Shown here: piece by piece, positions 9,944 to 18,409 of the stretch
Position numbering within the stretch: position 1 is the stretch's first letter
Layout: each line of letters starts with the position of its first letter
Assembly: GCF_013283195.1 (NCBI RefSeq)
Contig: NZ_JABEKT010000002.1
Coordinates: 124,001-188,000, forward strand
DNA length: 64,000 nucleotides
Source: Ensifer adhaerens
GTDB lineage: Bacteria > Pseudomonadota > Alphaproteobacteria > Rhizobiales > Rhizobiaceae
Direction of reading: 5' to 3'
Translations under genes and position numbers: made by a program
Notes under the pieces: generated by a model
Told to the model about the DNA's origin: nothing
What the model saw: only the letters and a program-made list of their open reading frames with translations
Databases searched by the model: none

Positions 9944-9986
9944 GAACCCACCGGCAAGTTTGGAGAAACGGCACAGTCTTTTGGAT

Positions 9987-10001
9987 TTTCTAGCATAGAA
10001 A
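9987..10001. promoter_or_regulatory. Palindrome in the AraC/MFS divergent promoter region
   Basis: TTTCTA and TAGAAA are perfect inverted arms around GCA, midway between the two divergent starts. It could be an operator or part of overlapping promoters. AraC proteins usually bind direct repeats, so assignment to this regulator is tentative. Confidence 0.35.
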
Positions 10002-10053
10002 CTCCTGAAGATCCCACCTATTTTCGCCATCAACAATCGCGGAGATCGAGAAT

Positions 10054-11253
10054 ATGGATGGCTTGGTGACAAAATCAGCGGCCCCGACGGACGACCGGAG
10101 CCGCGCGCGGTGGGGCGCCGTGGTGTCCCTTTCGCTTGGCGTGTTTGGCCTGGTGACGGCAGAGTTTCTACCAGCAAGCCTGCTGACGCCGATGTCGGCG
10201 GATCTAGGGGTCAGCGTCGGGGCGGCCGGGCAATCGGTGACGACGACGGCCGTCGTCGCGGCGGTCGCCGGCCCGGCGATCGTCGTCTACACGGGACGGT
10301 TCGACCGGCGAACGGTTCTTCTGGCTCTGACCGGCCTGCTCGTCGTCTCGAGCCTGATGGCGGGTTTTGCGCCGAACCTTCCCTTTCTGCTTGCGGCCCG
10401 AGTGCTGCTCGGCGTCGCGCTCGGCGGTTTCTGGGCCATGTCGCTGGCGCTCGCCATGCGGCTTGTTCCCGGCAGACTGATGCCGCGGGCCATGGCGATC
10501 GTGATGTCGGGCGTGTCGATCGCCACAGTGTGCGCGGCACCCGTCGGCGCCTGGATCGGCGCCACGCTCGGCTGGCGCTATGCGTTCCTGCTTGCAGCCG
10601 CAGTCGGGGTGATCACCTTTATCGTCCAGGCGCTGACTGTTCCATCGTTGCCGCCCATCGGGACCACCGGCCTCGACACGATCGCAAGGGTCCTGAAGCG
10701 CCCGGCGATCCGGCTGGGCCTTGCCACGATCCTGCTGGTTGTCACCGGTCACTTTGCTGGCTTCACCTATATCCGCCCCTATCTCGAACAGGTTCCGCGT
10801 TTTGACGTCGAGATGATCACCGCGATCCTGCTCGCCTTCGGTATCGGCGGCTTCTTCGGCAATATCGCCGGAGGTTTTCTGGCGGAGCGCAACACCCGCC
10901 TGTCGATGATGCTGGCGGCGGCCGGTATCGCCGCCACGGCTCTGCTTCTCGCCGTCGCCGGCGTGCTGCCGGCCGTTGCCGCGGCAGCCACGGCAGCCTG
11001 GGGGTTCGCCTTCGGCGCTCTGCCCGTCAGCGTCCAGTCCTTCATCAGCCGGGCTGCCGGCGACGAGGCGGAAGGTGCGGGCGCTGCGACACTGACGACA
11101 TTCCAGATCGCCATCTCGACGGGAGCAATCCTCGGCGGCGTGATCGTCGAACTCCAGGGACCGGCCGGTGTGTTCCTCTTCGCCGCACTGGCTGCGCTGC
11201 TGGGCGCCTCGCTCGTGGCGGTCTCCCGCAAGGTGGCCCTCCAGCCGGGCTGA
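10054..11253 (+). CDS. MFS drug/metabolite exporter, DHA1 (NepI/AraJ-like) type
   Basis: A 399-residue protein with about twelve hydrophobic segments. It contains the DHA1 loop sequence GRFDRRTVLLALTG between helices 2 and 3 and the motif RVLLGVALGGFWAMSLALAM typical of sugar-efflux/nucleoside-efflux members such as NepI and YdhP. It would be an inner-membrane proton-driven exporter. It is divergent from the AraC/cupin_6 regulator. The substrate cannot be read from the sequence. The start ATG follows GGAGATCGAGAAT, a fair ribosome-binding site. Confidence 0.88.
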   Translation: MDGLVTKSAAPTDDRSRARWGAVVSLSLGVFGLVTAEFLPASLLTPMSADLGVSVGAAGQSVTTTAVVAAVAGPAIVVYTGRFDRRTVLLALTGLLVVSSLMAGFAPNLPFLLAARVLLGVALGGFWAMSLALAMRLVPGRLMPRAMAIVMSGVSIATVCAAPVGAWIGATLGWRYAFLLAAAVGVITFIVQALTVPSLPPIGTTGLDTIARVLKRPAIRLGLATILLVVTGHFAGFTYIRPYLEQVPRFDVEMITAILLAFGIGGFFGNIAGGFLAERNTRLSMMLAAAGIAATALLLAVAGVLPAVAAAATAAWGFAFGALPVSVQSFISRAAGDEAEGAGAATLTTFQIAISTGAILGGVIVELQGPAGVFLFAALAALLGASLVAVSRKVALQPG

Positions 11254-11269
11254 GTTGAAAGCCCAATCG

Positions 11270-11317
11270 GTTGGCGGCCGAGATCCCGATTTCTCCAGAG
11301 TCGGAACGGCCGCCAAC
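11270..11317. terminator. Long-stem hairpin between convergent MFS and hydrolase genes
   Basis: GTTGGCGGCCG (11270-11280) pairs perfectly with CGGCCGCCAAC (11307-11317). A smaller CCGA/TCGG pairing lies in the 26-nt loop. There is no clear T-run. The position 17 nt after the MFS stop, facing the 3' end of the minus-strand hydrolase, fits a shared transcript 3' end. Confidence 0.4.
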
Positions 11318-11399
11318 TGCGCATCGATTAACGATCGCCGCCACCTACGTGATCAGTCGGCGGCGGCGTTTCTTGCAAGGCTGGCTGACCGTCAACGCC

Positions 11400-12020
11400 T
11401 CATTTGGCCGTCAGCGGCAGCGCCAGAAGCCGATCGGTCGTGACGATGTCGCCGAAGGTGTCGTCGATCGAGGCCAGAGCTGCGCGGTGCAGAGCGATAT
11501 GGCTAACGGTATTGCCATTCGCCATATCGAGGTCGCGCGTGGCGCAGGCGTCGTCGGCGACGATCACGCTGTAACCGAGCGGCACGGCATCGCGGGCGGC
11601 CCCGGCGACGCAGGCATGGGTCATGAGACCCGCGATGATCAGCGTATCGATGCCGGCCTCCTTCAGCCGTTGGTCGAGATCGGTGGTCGGAAACACACTG
11701 ACCGACGACTTGCTGATCACCGCATGGCTCGCGGATGGCTGGATCGCGTCGTGCAACCGGGACATCTCGCTGTCCTCGGCGAACACAGGGCTGCCCGCCG
11801 GTGTCACATGCTGCACGTGATAGACGCGCATGCCGTCCTGATCGGCCCGGGCGATAAGGCGCTTGGCATTCACGAGTGCCTTTTCGCCATCCGGGATCGG
11901 CATTCTGCCGCTGAAATACTCCTTCTGAAAATCGATCACCAGCAGGGCTGTCTTGTCAGGATCAAGACTTTGCGGCGCCGTGGCACCGGCGAGGGCGCGG
12001 ATGGTTGGGTGCTGTATCAT
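11400..12020 (-). CDS. Isochorismatase-family cysteine hydrolase
   Basis: 206 residues, the normal length for this family. The catalytic triad is visible: Asp30 in LLVIDFQKEYF, Lys104 in ISKSSVSVF and the nucleophile Cys137 in GLMTHACVAGAARDA. Family members hydrolyse amides or ether bonds (isochorismatase, nicotinamidase, N-carbamoylsarcosine amidase); the exact substrate is unclear. The start is set by AAAGGACATTTCC before ATG at 12020; a much longer upstream extension in this frame is antisense to the next gene and was discarded. It is divergent from the GlxA-type regulator, which probably controls it. Confidence 0.9.
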   Translation of the reverse strand: MIQHPTIRALAGATAPQSLDPDKTALLVIDFQKEYFSGRMPIPDGEKALVNAKRLIARADQDGMRVYHVQHVTPAGSPVFAEDSEMSRLHDAIQPSASHAVISKSSVSVFPTTDLDQRLKEAGIDTLIIAGLMTHACVAGAARDAVPLGYSVIVADDACATRDLDMANGNTVSHIALHRAALASIDDTFGDIVTTDRLLALPLTAK

Positions 12021-12146
12021 GGAAATGTCCTTTCGCGTCTTTGTTGGCCGCGGGAAAATCCCGCATAAGGCGGCCTCACGAAAGTGGCCGGAATGACAAT
12101 ATATGCTAGGTTCTGGCCAACTCTTCGAAACGGGATCACAGCACCG

Positions 12147-13118
12147 ATGCACACCATCGCCGTCATCGCCTTTGAAGGCATCAGCGCCTTCCACCTCTCG
12201 GTGCCCTGCATCGTGTTTGGCGACGAGTTGTTGAAACTTGGAGTGCCACGCTACCGGCTGCTGATCTGCGGCGAAAACACCGGATCGATCCCCACCGGTT
12301 CCGGCTTTCGCATCGAGGTGACACATGATCTGAGCTACCTGGGCGCGGCCGATACCGTCATCGTGCCGGCCTGGCGGGATCCGGACGAGCGGCCACCCGA
12401 AGCCTTGCTGCAGAGCCTGAGGGCTGCTCATGAGCGCGGCGCGCGGCTGGTGGGCCTGTGCCTCGGCACTTTCGTCCTGGCTGAAGCCGGCGTGCTCGAC
12501 GGGCGACCGGCTTCCACCCATTGGGCCTGGGCCGGAGAGTTCCAACGAAGCTACCCGCAGGTCGCCCTCGATCAGGATGCGCTCTACGTCGATGATGGCG
12601 ACATCCTCACATCGGCCGGAACGGCCGCCGCAATGGATTGCTGCCTCCATATCGTTCGCCGCGATCATGGAGCGGAAATTGCCAATCGCATTGCCCGGCG
12701 GCTGGTGGTGGCGCCGCATCGCCAAGGCGGCCAGACCCAATATATCGAAAAACCGATGCCGGCGGCCGTCAGCGAGGTTCAGCTCGGCGCGACGATCAAC
12801 TGGGCCATCGAACATCTGAGCGAACCCTTGTCGCTCGGTAAACTGGCGGAGCGGGCCGGAATGAGCCTGCGCAGCTTCACCCGGCATTTCCGCAAGGCGA
12901 CCGGCACCACATTTACACAATGGCTGCTCAATCAGCGCCTGGCGACCGCGCAACGCCTGCTCGAAACCGGCTCCTGTCCGATCGACCGGGTCGCCGAGAT
13001 CGCGGGTTTCGGCTCCACCGTCTCGCTGCGCCAGCACTTTGCCCGCGCCTTCTCGATCTCGCCGGCAAGCTACCGCCGGCAGTTCAGGAAGGGCCCTGCC
13101 ACCCTTGCACCTCAATGA
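12147..13118 (+). CDS. GlxA-family transcriptional regulator (DJ-1/PfpI domain plus AraC HTH)
   Basis: 323 residues from MHTIAVIAFEGISAFH. Residues ~1-180 form a DJ-1/PfpI-like amidotransferase fold with the elbow Cys105 in LVGLCLGTFVLAEAG. Residues ~220-320 are an AraC DNA-binding domain (LGKLAERAGMSLRSFTRHFR, then VAEIAGFGSTVSLRQHFARA). GlxA regulators such as ArgR/GbdR/CdhR of pseudomonads respond to amines or amino acids. An in-frame ATG at 12084 adds 21 residues with no family resemblance. It is divergent from the isochorismatase-like gene with a 126-nt gap. Confidence 0.92.
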   Translation: MHTIAVIAFEGISAFHLSVPCIVFGDELLKLGVPRYRLLICGENTGSIPTGSGFRIEVTHDLSYLGAADTVIVPAWRDPDERPPEALLQSLRAAHERGARLVGLCLGTFVLAEAGVLDGRPASTHWAWAGEFQRSYPQVALDQDALYVDDGDILTSAGTAAAMDCCLHIVRRDHGAEIANRIARRLVVAPHRQGGQTQYIEKPMPAAVSEVQLGATINWAIEHLSEPLSLGKLAERAGMSLRSFTRHFRKATGTTFTQWLLNQRLATAQRLLETGSCPIDRVAEIAGFGSTVSLRQHFARAFSISPASYRRQFRKGPATLAPQ

Positions 13119-13248
13119 AACATCCTAAACTGCTCGTTGCGTTGCCACGGATCGGACACACGTCGTTTCCTGCGCGTTTCGGAAACACAGCGTTCGGCCC
13201 CCAACCTCTGTTGCTCGGGGCAGTCCCATGCCATCTAGGAGACAAGCA

Positions 13249-13278
13249 ATGACACATCCCCAGGCGGCGCTATCGTGA
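13249..13278 (+). CDS. Possible 9-codon leader peptide overlapping the next start
   Basis: ATG at 13249 follows a good GGAGACAAGCA ribosome-binding site and reads MTHPQAALS then TGA. The TGA overlaps the GTG that starts the luciferase-like gene (GTGA). The best ribosome-binding site serves this mini-frame, so translation of the large gene may depend on termination-reinitiation. No conservation test was possible. Confidence 0.35.
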   Translation: MTHPQAALS

Positions 13279-14297
13279 AAAAAATCGGATTCCTTTCCTT
13301 CGGCCATTGGACCCCCTCCTCCCAGTCGCAGACCCGCTCGGCGGGTGACGCGCTGTTGCAGTCGATCGACCTTGCGGTCGCCGCCGAAGAGCTCGGCGCC
13401 GATGGCGCCTATTTCCGCGTACACCATTTCGCTCGGCAGCTGGCCTCTCCGTTCCCGCTGCTGGCCGCCGTCGGCGCCCGGACGAAGCGCATCGAGATCG
13501 GCACCGCCGTCATCGATATGCGTTACGAGAACCCGCTCTACATGGCCGAAGACGCCGGCGCCGCCGACCTCATCTCCGGTTCTCGCCTGCAGCTCGGTCT
13601 CAGCCGCGGATCGCCCGAGCAGGTGATCGATGGCTGGCGCTACTTCGGCTACGTGCCTGAGGACGGCGCATCGGATGCCGACATGGGCCGCAGCCACGCG
13701 GAAGTGTTTCTCGAAGCGCTGAAAGGCAACGGTTTCGGCCAGCCGAACCCGCGGCCGATGTTTCCGAACCCGCCGGGCCTGTTGCGGCTCGAGCCCCATT
13801 CGGAAGGACTGCGCGACCGCATCTGGTGGGGTTCCAGCTCGAACGCAACCGCCGTCTGGGCCGCCAAACTCGGCATGAACCTGCAGAGCTCGACGCTGAA
13901 GGACGACGAGACCGGCGAGCCGTTCCACGTGCAGCAGGCAGCCCAGATCCGTGCCTATCGGCAAGCATGGAAGGAAGCGGGGCACACCCGCACGCCCCGG
14001 GTCTCCGTCAGTCGCAGCATCTTTGCGATCGTCGACGATCGCGACCGCGCCTATTTCGGCCAGAGCGGCAAGGAACAGGACACGATCGGCTTCATCGACG
14101 AGAACACGCGGGCAATCTTCGGCCGCTCCTATGCGGCCGAACCGGATGTGCTGATCAAGCAGCTCGCCGGCGACGAAGCCGTAGCGGAAGCCGATACGCT
14201 GCTGTTGACCGTGCCCAACCAGCTCGGCGTCGATTACAATGCCCACGTCATCGAGGCGATCCTGAAGCACGTGGCACCAGCGCTCGGCTGGCGCTAA
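13275..14297 (+). CDS. Luciferase-like (LLM class) flavin-dependent oxidoreductase
   Basis: 340 residues starting with GTG. The N terminus KKIGFLSFGHW and the blocks ADGAYFRVHHFARQLASP, IEIGTAVIDMRYENP and RLQLGLSRGSPEQ are characteristic of bacterial-luciferase-like TIM barrels that use FMNH2 or F420. It is probably a flavin monooxygenase acting on a small organic substrate, otherwise unknown. The GTG start lies inside the stop of a 9-codon mini-frame with its own ribosome-binding site, and no separate site precedes the GTG. The neighbours give no pathway context. Confidence 0.9.
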   Translation: MKKIGFLSFGHWTPSSQSQTRSAGDALLQSIDLAVAAEELGADGAYFRVHHFARQLASPFPLLAAVGARTKRIEIGTAVIDMRYENPLYMAEDAGAADLISGSRLQLGLSRGSPEQVIDGWRYFGYVPEDGASDADMGRSHAEVFLEALKGNGFGQPNPRPMFPNPPGLLRLEPHSEGLRDRIWWGSSSNATAVWAAKLGMNLQSSTLKDDETGEPFHVQQAAQIRAYRQAWKEAGHTRTPRVSVSRSIFAIVDDRDRAYFGQSGKEQDTIGFIDENTRAIFGRSYAAEPDVLIKQLAGDEAVAEADTLLLTVPNQLGVDYNAHVIEAILKHVAPALGWR

Positions 14298-14409
14298 TCG
14301 ACGGGACGCCGCTTTCGCGGCGCGCCTGTCTATCTGAGATGGGCGCCCGCCTCATTTCCGGGCTCACGCTCATGCCGCGCTGATGCCAGTCATGCCCGGC
14401 TGATCCCGA

Positions 14410-14841
14410 TCATGCCAGGCTGACGTCGAGTGTGATGGGAACTGCACCAAGCGCCTTTGACACCGGGCATCCCGCTTTCGCCTTGTTGGCGAGTTCGGTG
14501 AATGTTGCGAGATCCGCGCCCGGCACACGTCCCTTCAGGGACAGATGGATCGCGGTGATGGCAAAGCCGTCGGCGACGGATTCGAGCGTGACCTTGGCGG
14601 TCGTTTCCATGCTCTCGGCCGTGAGCCCGGCCTCTCCCAGGATCAGCGACAATGCCATGGTGAAACAACCGGCATGAGCCGCGCCGATGAGTTCCTCCGG
14701 GTTTGTGCCCGGCACGCCCTCGAAACGAGCTGCAAAGCCGTAGGGATAGTCTTTCAAGGCCCCGCTCTGCGTCGAAATCTGCCCCTTGCCGTCCTTGAGA
14801 CCGCCGGCCCATTTTGCCTGTCCAGTGCGATTGATCTGCAT
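14410..14841 (-). CDS. osmC: OsmC/Ohr-family peroxiredoxin-like protein (OsmC subgroup)
   Basis: 143 residues. The two redox cysteines are Cys59 in GAAHAGCFTMAL and Cys125 in AKAGCPVSKAL, placed as in OsmC thiol peroxidases that reduce organic hydroperoxides. MQINRTGQAKWAG is the typical N terminus. GGAGGAG lies six bases before the ATG at 14841, while the in-frame ATG at 14847 abuts the site, so 14841 is preferred. It stands alone, convergent with the luciferase-like gene. The role is oxidative or osmotic stress protection by family. Confidence 0.92.
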   Translation of the reverse strand: MQINRTGQAKWAGGLKDGKGQISTQSGALKDYPYGFAARFEGVPGTNPEELIGAAHAGCFTMALSLILGEAGLTAESMETTAKVTLESVADGFAITAIHLSLKGRVPGADLATFTELANKAKAGCPVSKALGAVPITLDVSLA

Positions 14842-15105
14842 GCTCATCTCCTCCGGGTGACATCTACGGCCTTGCAGATAGGGCGGTATCGGCGGATTGG
14901 TATGACGCTGCACGGATTGGCTCGCCGACGCTCGAAAATGCGGCGGTGCACCGAAGCTCGCCCGCCTGCCGGGAAAATTATTCCGCCTATCATGCGTCGC
15001 GCGCGAAACGGTTGCTTAAACTCCCTTACAACCTTGACTAATTTGCCCTCGTTGCGGACGCTGCCTCCCTCACGCTCCGCTCCACCAATCAATCGAGTGT
15101 AAATC

Positions 15106-16464
15106 GTGTCCCAAGCTTCCATCAAATCCCCGCCGAAGCCGTTCTTCCTGTCGTTCGGCTTCCAGGTTCTCGCAGCCATGGTCATCGGTCTGCTGCTCGG
15201 CCTCATCGCCCGCAACATGGGCGTCGACGCGGCCGGCAACCCCAACTGGCTGACCGTGACATTGCAGACGATCGGCACCATCTTCGTGCAGCTTCTGCGC
15301 GCCCTGGTCCCGCCGCTGGTCTTCACCGCGATCGTCGCTTCGATCGCCAATCTGGCGACGCTTCAGAATGCGGCAAAGCTGGTCTGGCAAACGCTTCTCT
15401 GGTTCGCGATCACCTCGCTCATCGCCGTTGTCATCGCGATTGCGCTCGGCCTCATCATCGAGCCCGGCATAGGCTCGACCGTATCGCAGGAAGCTGCCAA
15501 GGCACCCTCCTATTCCGGGTCCTGGCTCGATTTCCTCAAGGGCCTTGTCCCCGCCAACATTCTGGGCCTGGAGGCAAGCACCAAGCTGACGGAGGGTAGC
15601 GCCAGCACGTCGCTGAATTTCAACGTCCTGCAGATCCTCGTCGTCTCGATCGTCTTCGGCACGGCCGCGTTGAAAGCGGGCGACGCAGCCAAGCCCTTTC
15701 TCGCCTTCAACCAGTCGCTGCTCGTCATCGTCCGCAAGATCCTTTGGTGGGTCATTCGGCTGACGCCGCTCGGCACCATCGGCCTGCTCGGCCGCGCCGT
15801 GGCGCAATATGGCTGGGGAACGCTGGCGCAGCTCGGCTGGTACGCCGCGGCCGTCTATATCGGCCTCGCCATCGTGCTGTTCGTCGTCTATCCGGCGCTG
15901 CTGGTCGCACATGGCCTGAAGCCCTCGCGCTTCTTCGCCGGCGCCTGGCCGGCAATCCAGCTGGCCTTCGTGTCGCGCTCGTCGGTCGGCACCCTTCCCG
16001 TCACCGAAACCGTGACGGAAAAGAGCCTCGGCGTGCCGCGCGAATATGCCGCCTTTGCCGTGCCGCTCGGCGCAACGACCAAGATGGACGGTTGCGCTGC
16101 CATCTATCCGGCGATCTCGGCTATCTTCATCGCGCAGTTCTTCGGCGTGCCGCTCGGCATCCAGGAATATGTCCTGATCGTCTTCGTCTCGGTGCTCGGC
16201 TCGGCAGCGACCGCCGGCCTCACCGGCGCAACGGTCATGCTGACGCTGACACTGTCGACGCTTGGGCTTCCCCTTGAGGGTGTGGGCCTTCTGCTCGCCA
16301 TCGACCCGATCCTCGACATGGGCCGCACCGCCGTCAATGTCGCCGGACAGGCACTGGTGCCGACGATCGTTGCCAAGCGCGAAGGCATTCTCGACGAGAC
16401 CGTATACAATGCCGGGAAGTCGATTGAAGATCCGGAGCCGGACGCAGTTCTTCAGGCCGCCTGA
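15106..16464 (+). CDS. Dicarboxylate/amino acid:cation symporter (DAACS, DctA/GltP-like)
   Basis: 452 residues with the eight-helix plus two-hairpin pattern of this family. The first hairpin carries SRSSVGTLPVTETV (usually SSSxATLP). The unwound helix 7 reads GATTKMDGCAAIYPAI, where most relatives have NMDG. Helix 8 has DMGRTAVNVAGQALVPTIVA with the substrate Arg and Asn. It is an inner-membrane proton- or sodium-coupled uptake carrier for dicarboxylates or acidic amino acids. The start is GTG (MSQASIKSPPKPFFLSF). It is a monocistronic unit closed by the terminator at 16501. Confidence 0.92.
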   Translation: MSQASIKSPPKPFFLSFGFQVLAAMVIGLLLGLIARNMGVDAAGNPNWLTVTLQTIGTIFVQLLRALVPPLVFTAIVASIANLATLQNAAKLVWQTLLWFAITSLIAVVIAIALGLIIEPGIGSTVSQEAAKAPSYSGSWLDFLKGLVPANILGLEASTKLTEGSASTSLNFNVLQILVVSIVFGTAALKAGDAAKPFLAFNQSLLVIVRKILWWVIRLTPLGTIGLLGRAVAQYGWGTLAQLGWYAAAVYIGLAIVLFVVYPALLVAHGLKPSRFFAGAWPAIQLAFVSRSSVGTLPVTETVTEKSLGVPREYAAFAVPLGATTKMDGCAAIYPAISAIFIAQFFGVPLGIQEYVLIVFVSVLGSAATAGLTGATVMLTLTLSTLGLPLEGVGLLLAIDPILDMGRTAVNVAGQALVPTIVAKREGILDETVYNAGKSIEDPEPDAVLQAA

Positions 16465-16500
16465 TTTTTTCAGGCTGCAAAATTGGTACAACGGACGACG

Positions 16501-16527
16501 AAGGCCGGCATTCTTGCCGGCCTTTTT
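16501..16527 (+). terminator. Strong intrinsic terminator after the symporter gene
   Basis: AAGGCCGGCA and TGCCGGCCTT form a perfect 10-bp stem with a TTCT loop, followed by TTT. A second, weaker stem (GCCTGA/TCAGGC around T residues) overlaps the symporter stop at about 16458-16475. Between this terminator and the next gene at 16794 the only clear signal is the TetR-type operator. Confidence 0.9.
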
Positions 16528-16757
16528 GCGCCCAACGGCGGGCAACCCTGCGCATGCCGAGCGACCCCCTTGATCGGCAGCTGAGGCCGGCGTCCCGGCG
16601 GTCCTGCGTTCGCAACGCGCCTTCCGAAGTCACGGGGCGACCCGGCGCGAACCGTGAGCGCGCGTCCTCCCGCATCGCTCCCCACGCCGTACCTCTTTCG
16701 GAGAGAGGCTCTTCGCCGTCACGCTGACAGACATTGACGGAAGACATGCAGCATGAG

Positions 16758-16779
16758 ACAAACCGACCGTTCGGTTTGT
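16758..16779. promoter_or_regulatory. TetR-type operator
   Basis: ACAAACCGA and TCGGTTTGT are perfect 9-bp inverted arms separated by CCGT. The form resembles the ACCGAC...GTCGGT operators bound by many TetR regulators, and it sits 15-36 nt before the TTG start of the membrane-protein gene. A TTGACG hexamer at 16734-16739 could be the -35 element. The TetR gene at 17580 is the obvious candidate regulator, probably acting on itself and its upstream partner. Confidence 0.75.
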
Positions 16780-16793
16780 GATGGAGATACCTG

Positions 16794-17369
16794 TTGAAGC
16801 CCATTGCCGTGCATCGCCACCTCCACGATGTCTTCGGGTTGCAGCAAACCCTGCCGGAACTGGCCGCGACAATCTCGTTCGGCATCGCTCTGCCTGTCGC
16901 CCTCGCCACCAGATTTCCGGATTTTCTGGCGTCGGTGCCGCTGTGGAGAAGCGCGTTGGCGCTGATCCTCGTGCTCGATATCGCTGCCGGTTGCGTCGCG
17001 AACTTCACGCGATCCACGAACGACTTTTACGCCGCTCGGCCGCGCAACCGGTGGATCTTCATCGCAATCCATGTCCACGTGATCATCGTCGCCCTTCTGC
17101 TGGGCACCGACTTCGCGGCCTCGTTGGTCGTGTGGGGCTACACGATCGCCGGTGCCGTTGTCGTCAACGTGTTGAAATCAAACCCGCTACAGACGTTTGC
17201 CGGTGGGTCTCTGCTGGCCGCGGGCCTGAGCTGGCTTGCGCTATACCCCGGCGTGTCCCCCTTCATGTCGATCGTTTTCGCCCTGTTCATGCTGAAGGTG
17301 CTCTTCAGCTTTGCAGTGGATCACTATTCCTGTTCCCAAGCGGCCTGCGCGCCAGAAGGACGGGCCTGA
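16794..17369 (+). CDS. Small multi-pass inner-membrane protein, function unknown
   Basis: 191 residues starting with TTG (MKPIAVHRHLHDVFGLQQ). About five hydrophobic segments follow, including SALALILVLDIAAGCVANF, WIFIAIHVHVIIVALLLG and PFMSIVFALFMLKVLFSFAV. I do not recognise the family. It sits directly downstream of the TetR-type operator and 210 nt before the TetR gene on the same strand, so both are probably one self-regulated unit. The TTG start has no convincing ribosome-binding site, but no better start exists near the operator. Confidence 0.6.
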   Translation: MKPIAVHRHLHDVFGLQQTLPELAATISFGIALPVALATRFPDFLASVPLWRSALALILVLDIAAGCVANFTRSTNDFYAARPRNRWIFIAIHVHVIIVALLLGTDFAASLVVWGYTIAGAVVVNVLKSNPLQTFAGGSLLAAGLSWLALYPGVSPFMSIVFALFMLKVLFSFAVDHYSCSQAACAPEGRA

Positions 17370-17579
17370 TCGATGGCGTCTTCATTCGAGATCTCGACAA
17401 GCTGGCATCAGGGCGCGGTCGAGCGATCCGGATACCAACCGCGTTCGCCCGGCACGGCGCTCGACAAAGGCTAGGGGGCAATGTCGTTGCGGATCTCCAG
17501 GGCGGTTTCAACAGGTTGGCCCCGGTCGATATCGGCGGACTTACGCCGAGGCCAAGTTCCGACCCATTGCGGAGACATC

Positions 17580-18170
17580 GTGAAAGACACCAAGACCTCC
17601 ATCATCGAGTGCGCATTCCGGCTGTTTCTGGAACGTGGATACGAGAATACCAGCATGTCGGATCTGGTCGAAGCATCCGGCCTGTCGAAGGGTGCCGTCT
17701 ATCACCACTTCAAGGACAAGGACGCGCTGCACGACGCCGCGATCGAGTATTTCTTTGTTCGCTTTTTTGAACCGGCAGAGACTGCGGCCCAGCCCGGAGG
17801 CGAGGCCAACCTTGAGCATGTGATCAATGAGCTGTGCGCCGGCTACGAGCGCCTCATTGCGGAAATCGCCACCGTCACACCCGATGTAAACGCCTATTAT
17901 CGCTTCATCTTCTCGATCTTGCCAAAGGTGAAGTCCGTGATAACGCAGCAGATCGCAACGGCCCGCGCTGAGATTGCCGCCGCCGTGCGGCAAGATCAGG
18001 AGGCGGGGCGACTGCGCTCTTGCCTGTTGCCGGAGGTCGTTGCCGACCAGTGCCTGGCATTGATCGAGGGCGGCGGACTTCTCTGCCTGCTCGAAGGAAA
18101 AGAGACCGTTAGCGCGGTCTTTCAGCGAACGATCCCGAGCTATCTTCGGTCGCTGAAAGATATCGCATGA
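17580..18170 (+). CDS. TetR/AcrR-family transcriptional regulator
   Basis: 196 residues starting at GTG 17580 with GGAG five bases upstream. The N-terminal helix-turn-helix is classic: ECAFRLFLERGYENTSMSDL, then EASGLSKGAVYHHFKDKDAL. The C-terminal ligand domain has no recognisable ligand signature. The palindrome at 16758 fits its expected operator type. An in-frame ATG at 17481 adds 33 residues outside the domain and was rejected. Confidence 0.93.
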   Translation: MKDTKTSIIECAFRLFLERGYENTSMSDLVEASGLSKGAVYHHFKDKDALHDAAIEYFFVRFFEPAETAAQPGGEANLEHVINELCAGYERLIAEIATVTPDVNAYYRFIFSILPKVKSVITQQIATARAEIAAAVRQDQEAGRLRSCLLPEVVADQCLALIEGGGLLCLLEGKETVSAVFQRTIPSYLRSLKDIA

Positions 18171-18409
18171 CGTGACGAGACACCCGGATCGGAAGAGCGG
18201 ATGCCTTGGCGCCGTACTCGAAACCGGCCATCGCCGACACCACTCAATTTTCAATTTGTACGTTTTAGATGAAACAAACGATACCGTAGAGTTGTTAATC
18301 TCCGAGGATTCGAATACTCAACAATCGGCGCTTCTGTGGCAGCAGCGCATTACAATCTTCTCCTCGGATCAATGCCGATTTGAGGAAATACAGGCAAAGC
18401 GGAGCTTGG

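Noticed and set aside
11400-13115. 571-codon minus-strand frame reaching far beyond the isochorismatase-like gene
   Set aside because: The extra part is antisense to the GlxA regulator and has no family resemblance; only 11400-12020 with its own ribosome-binding site is credible.
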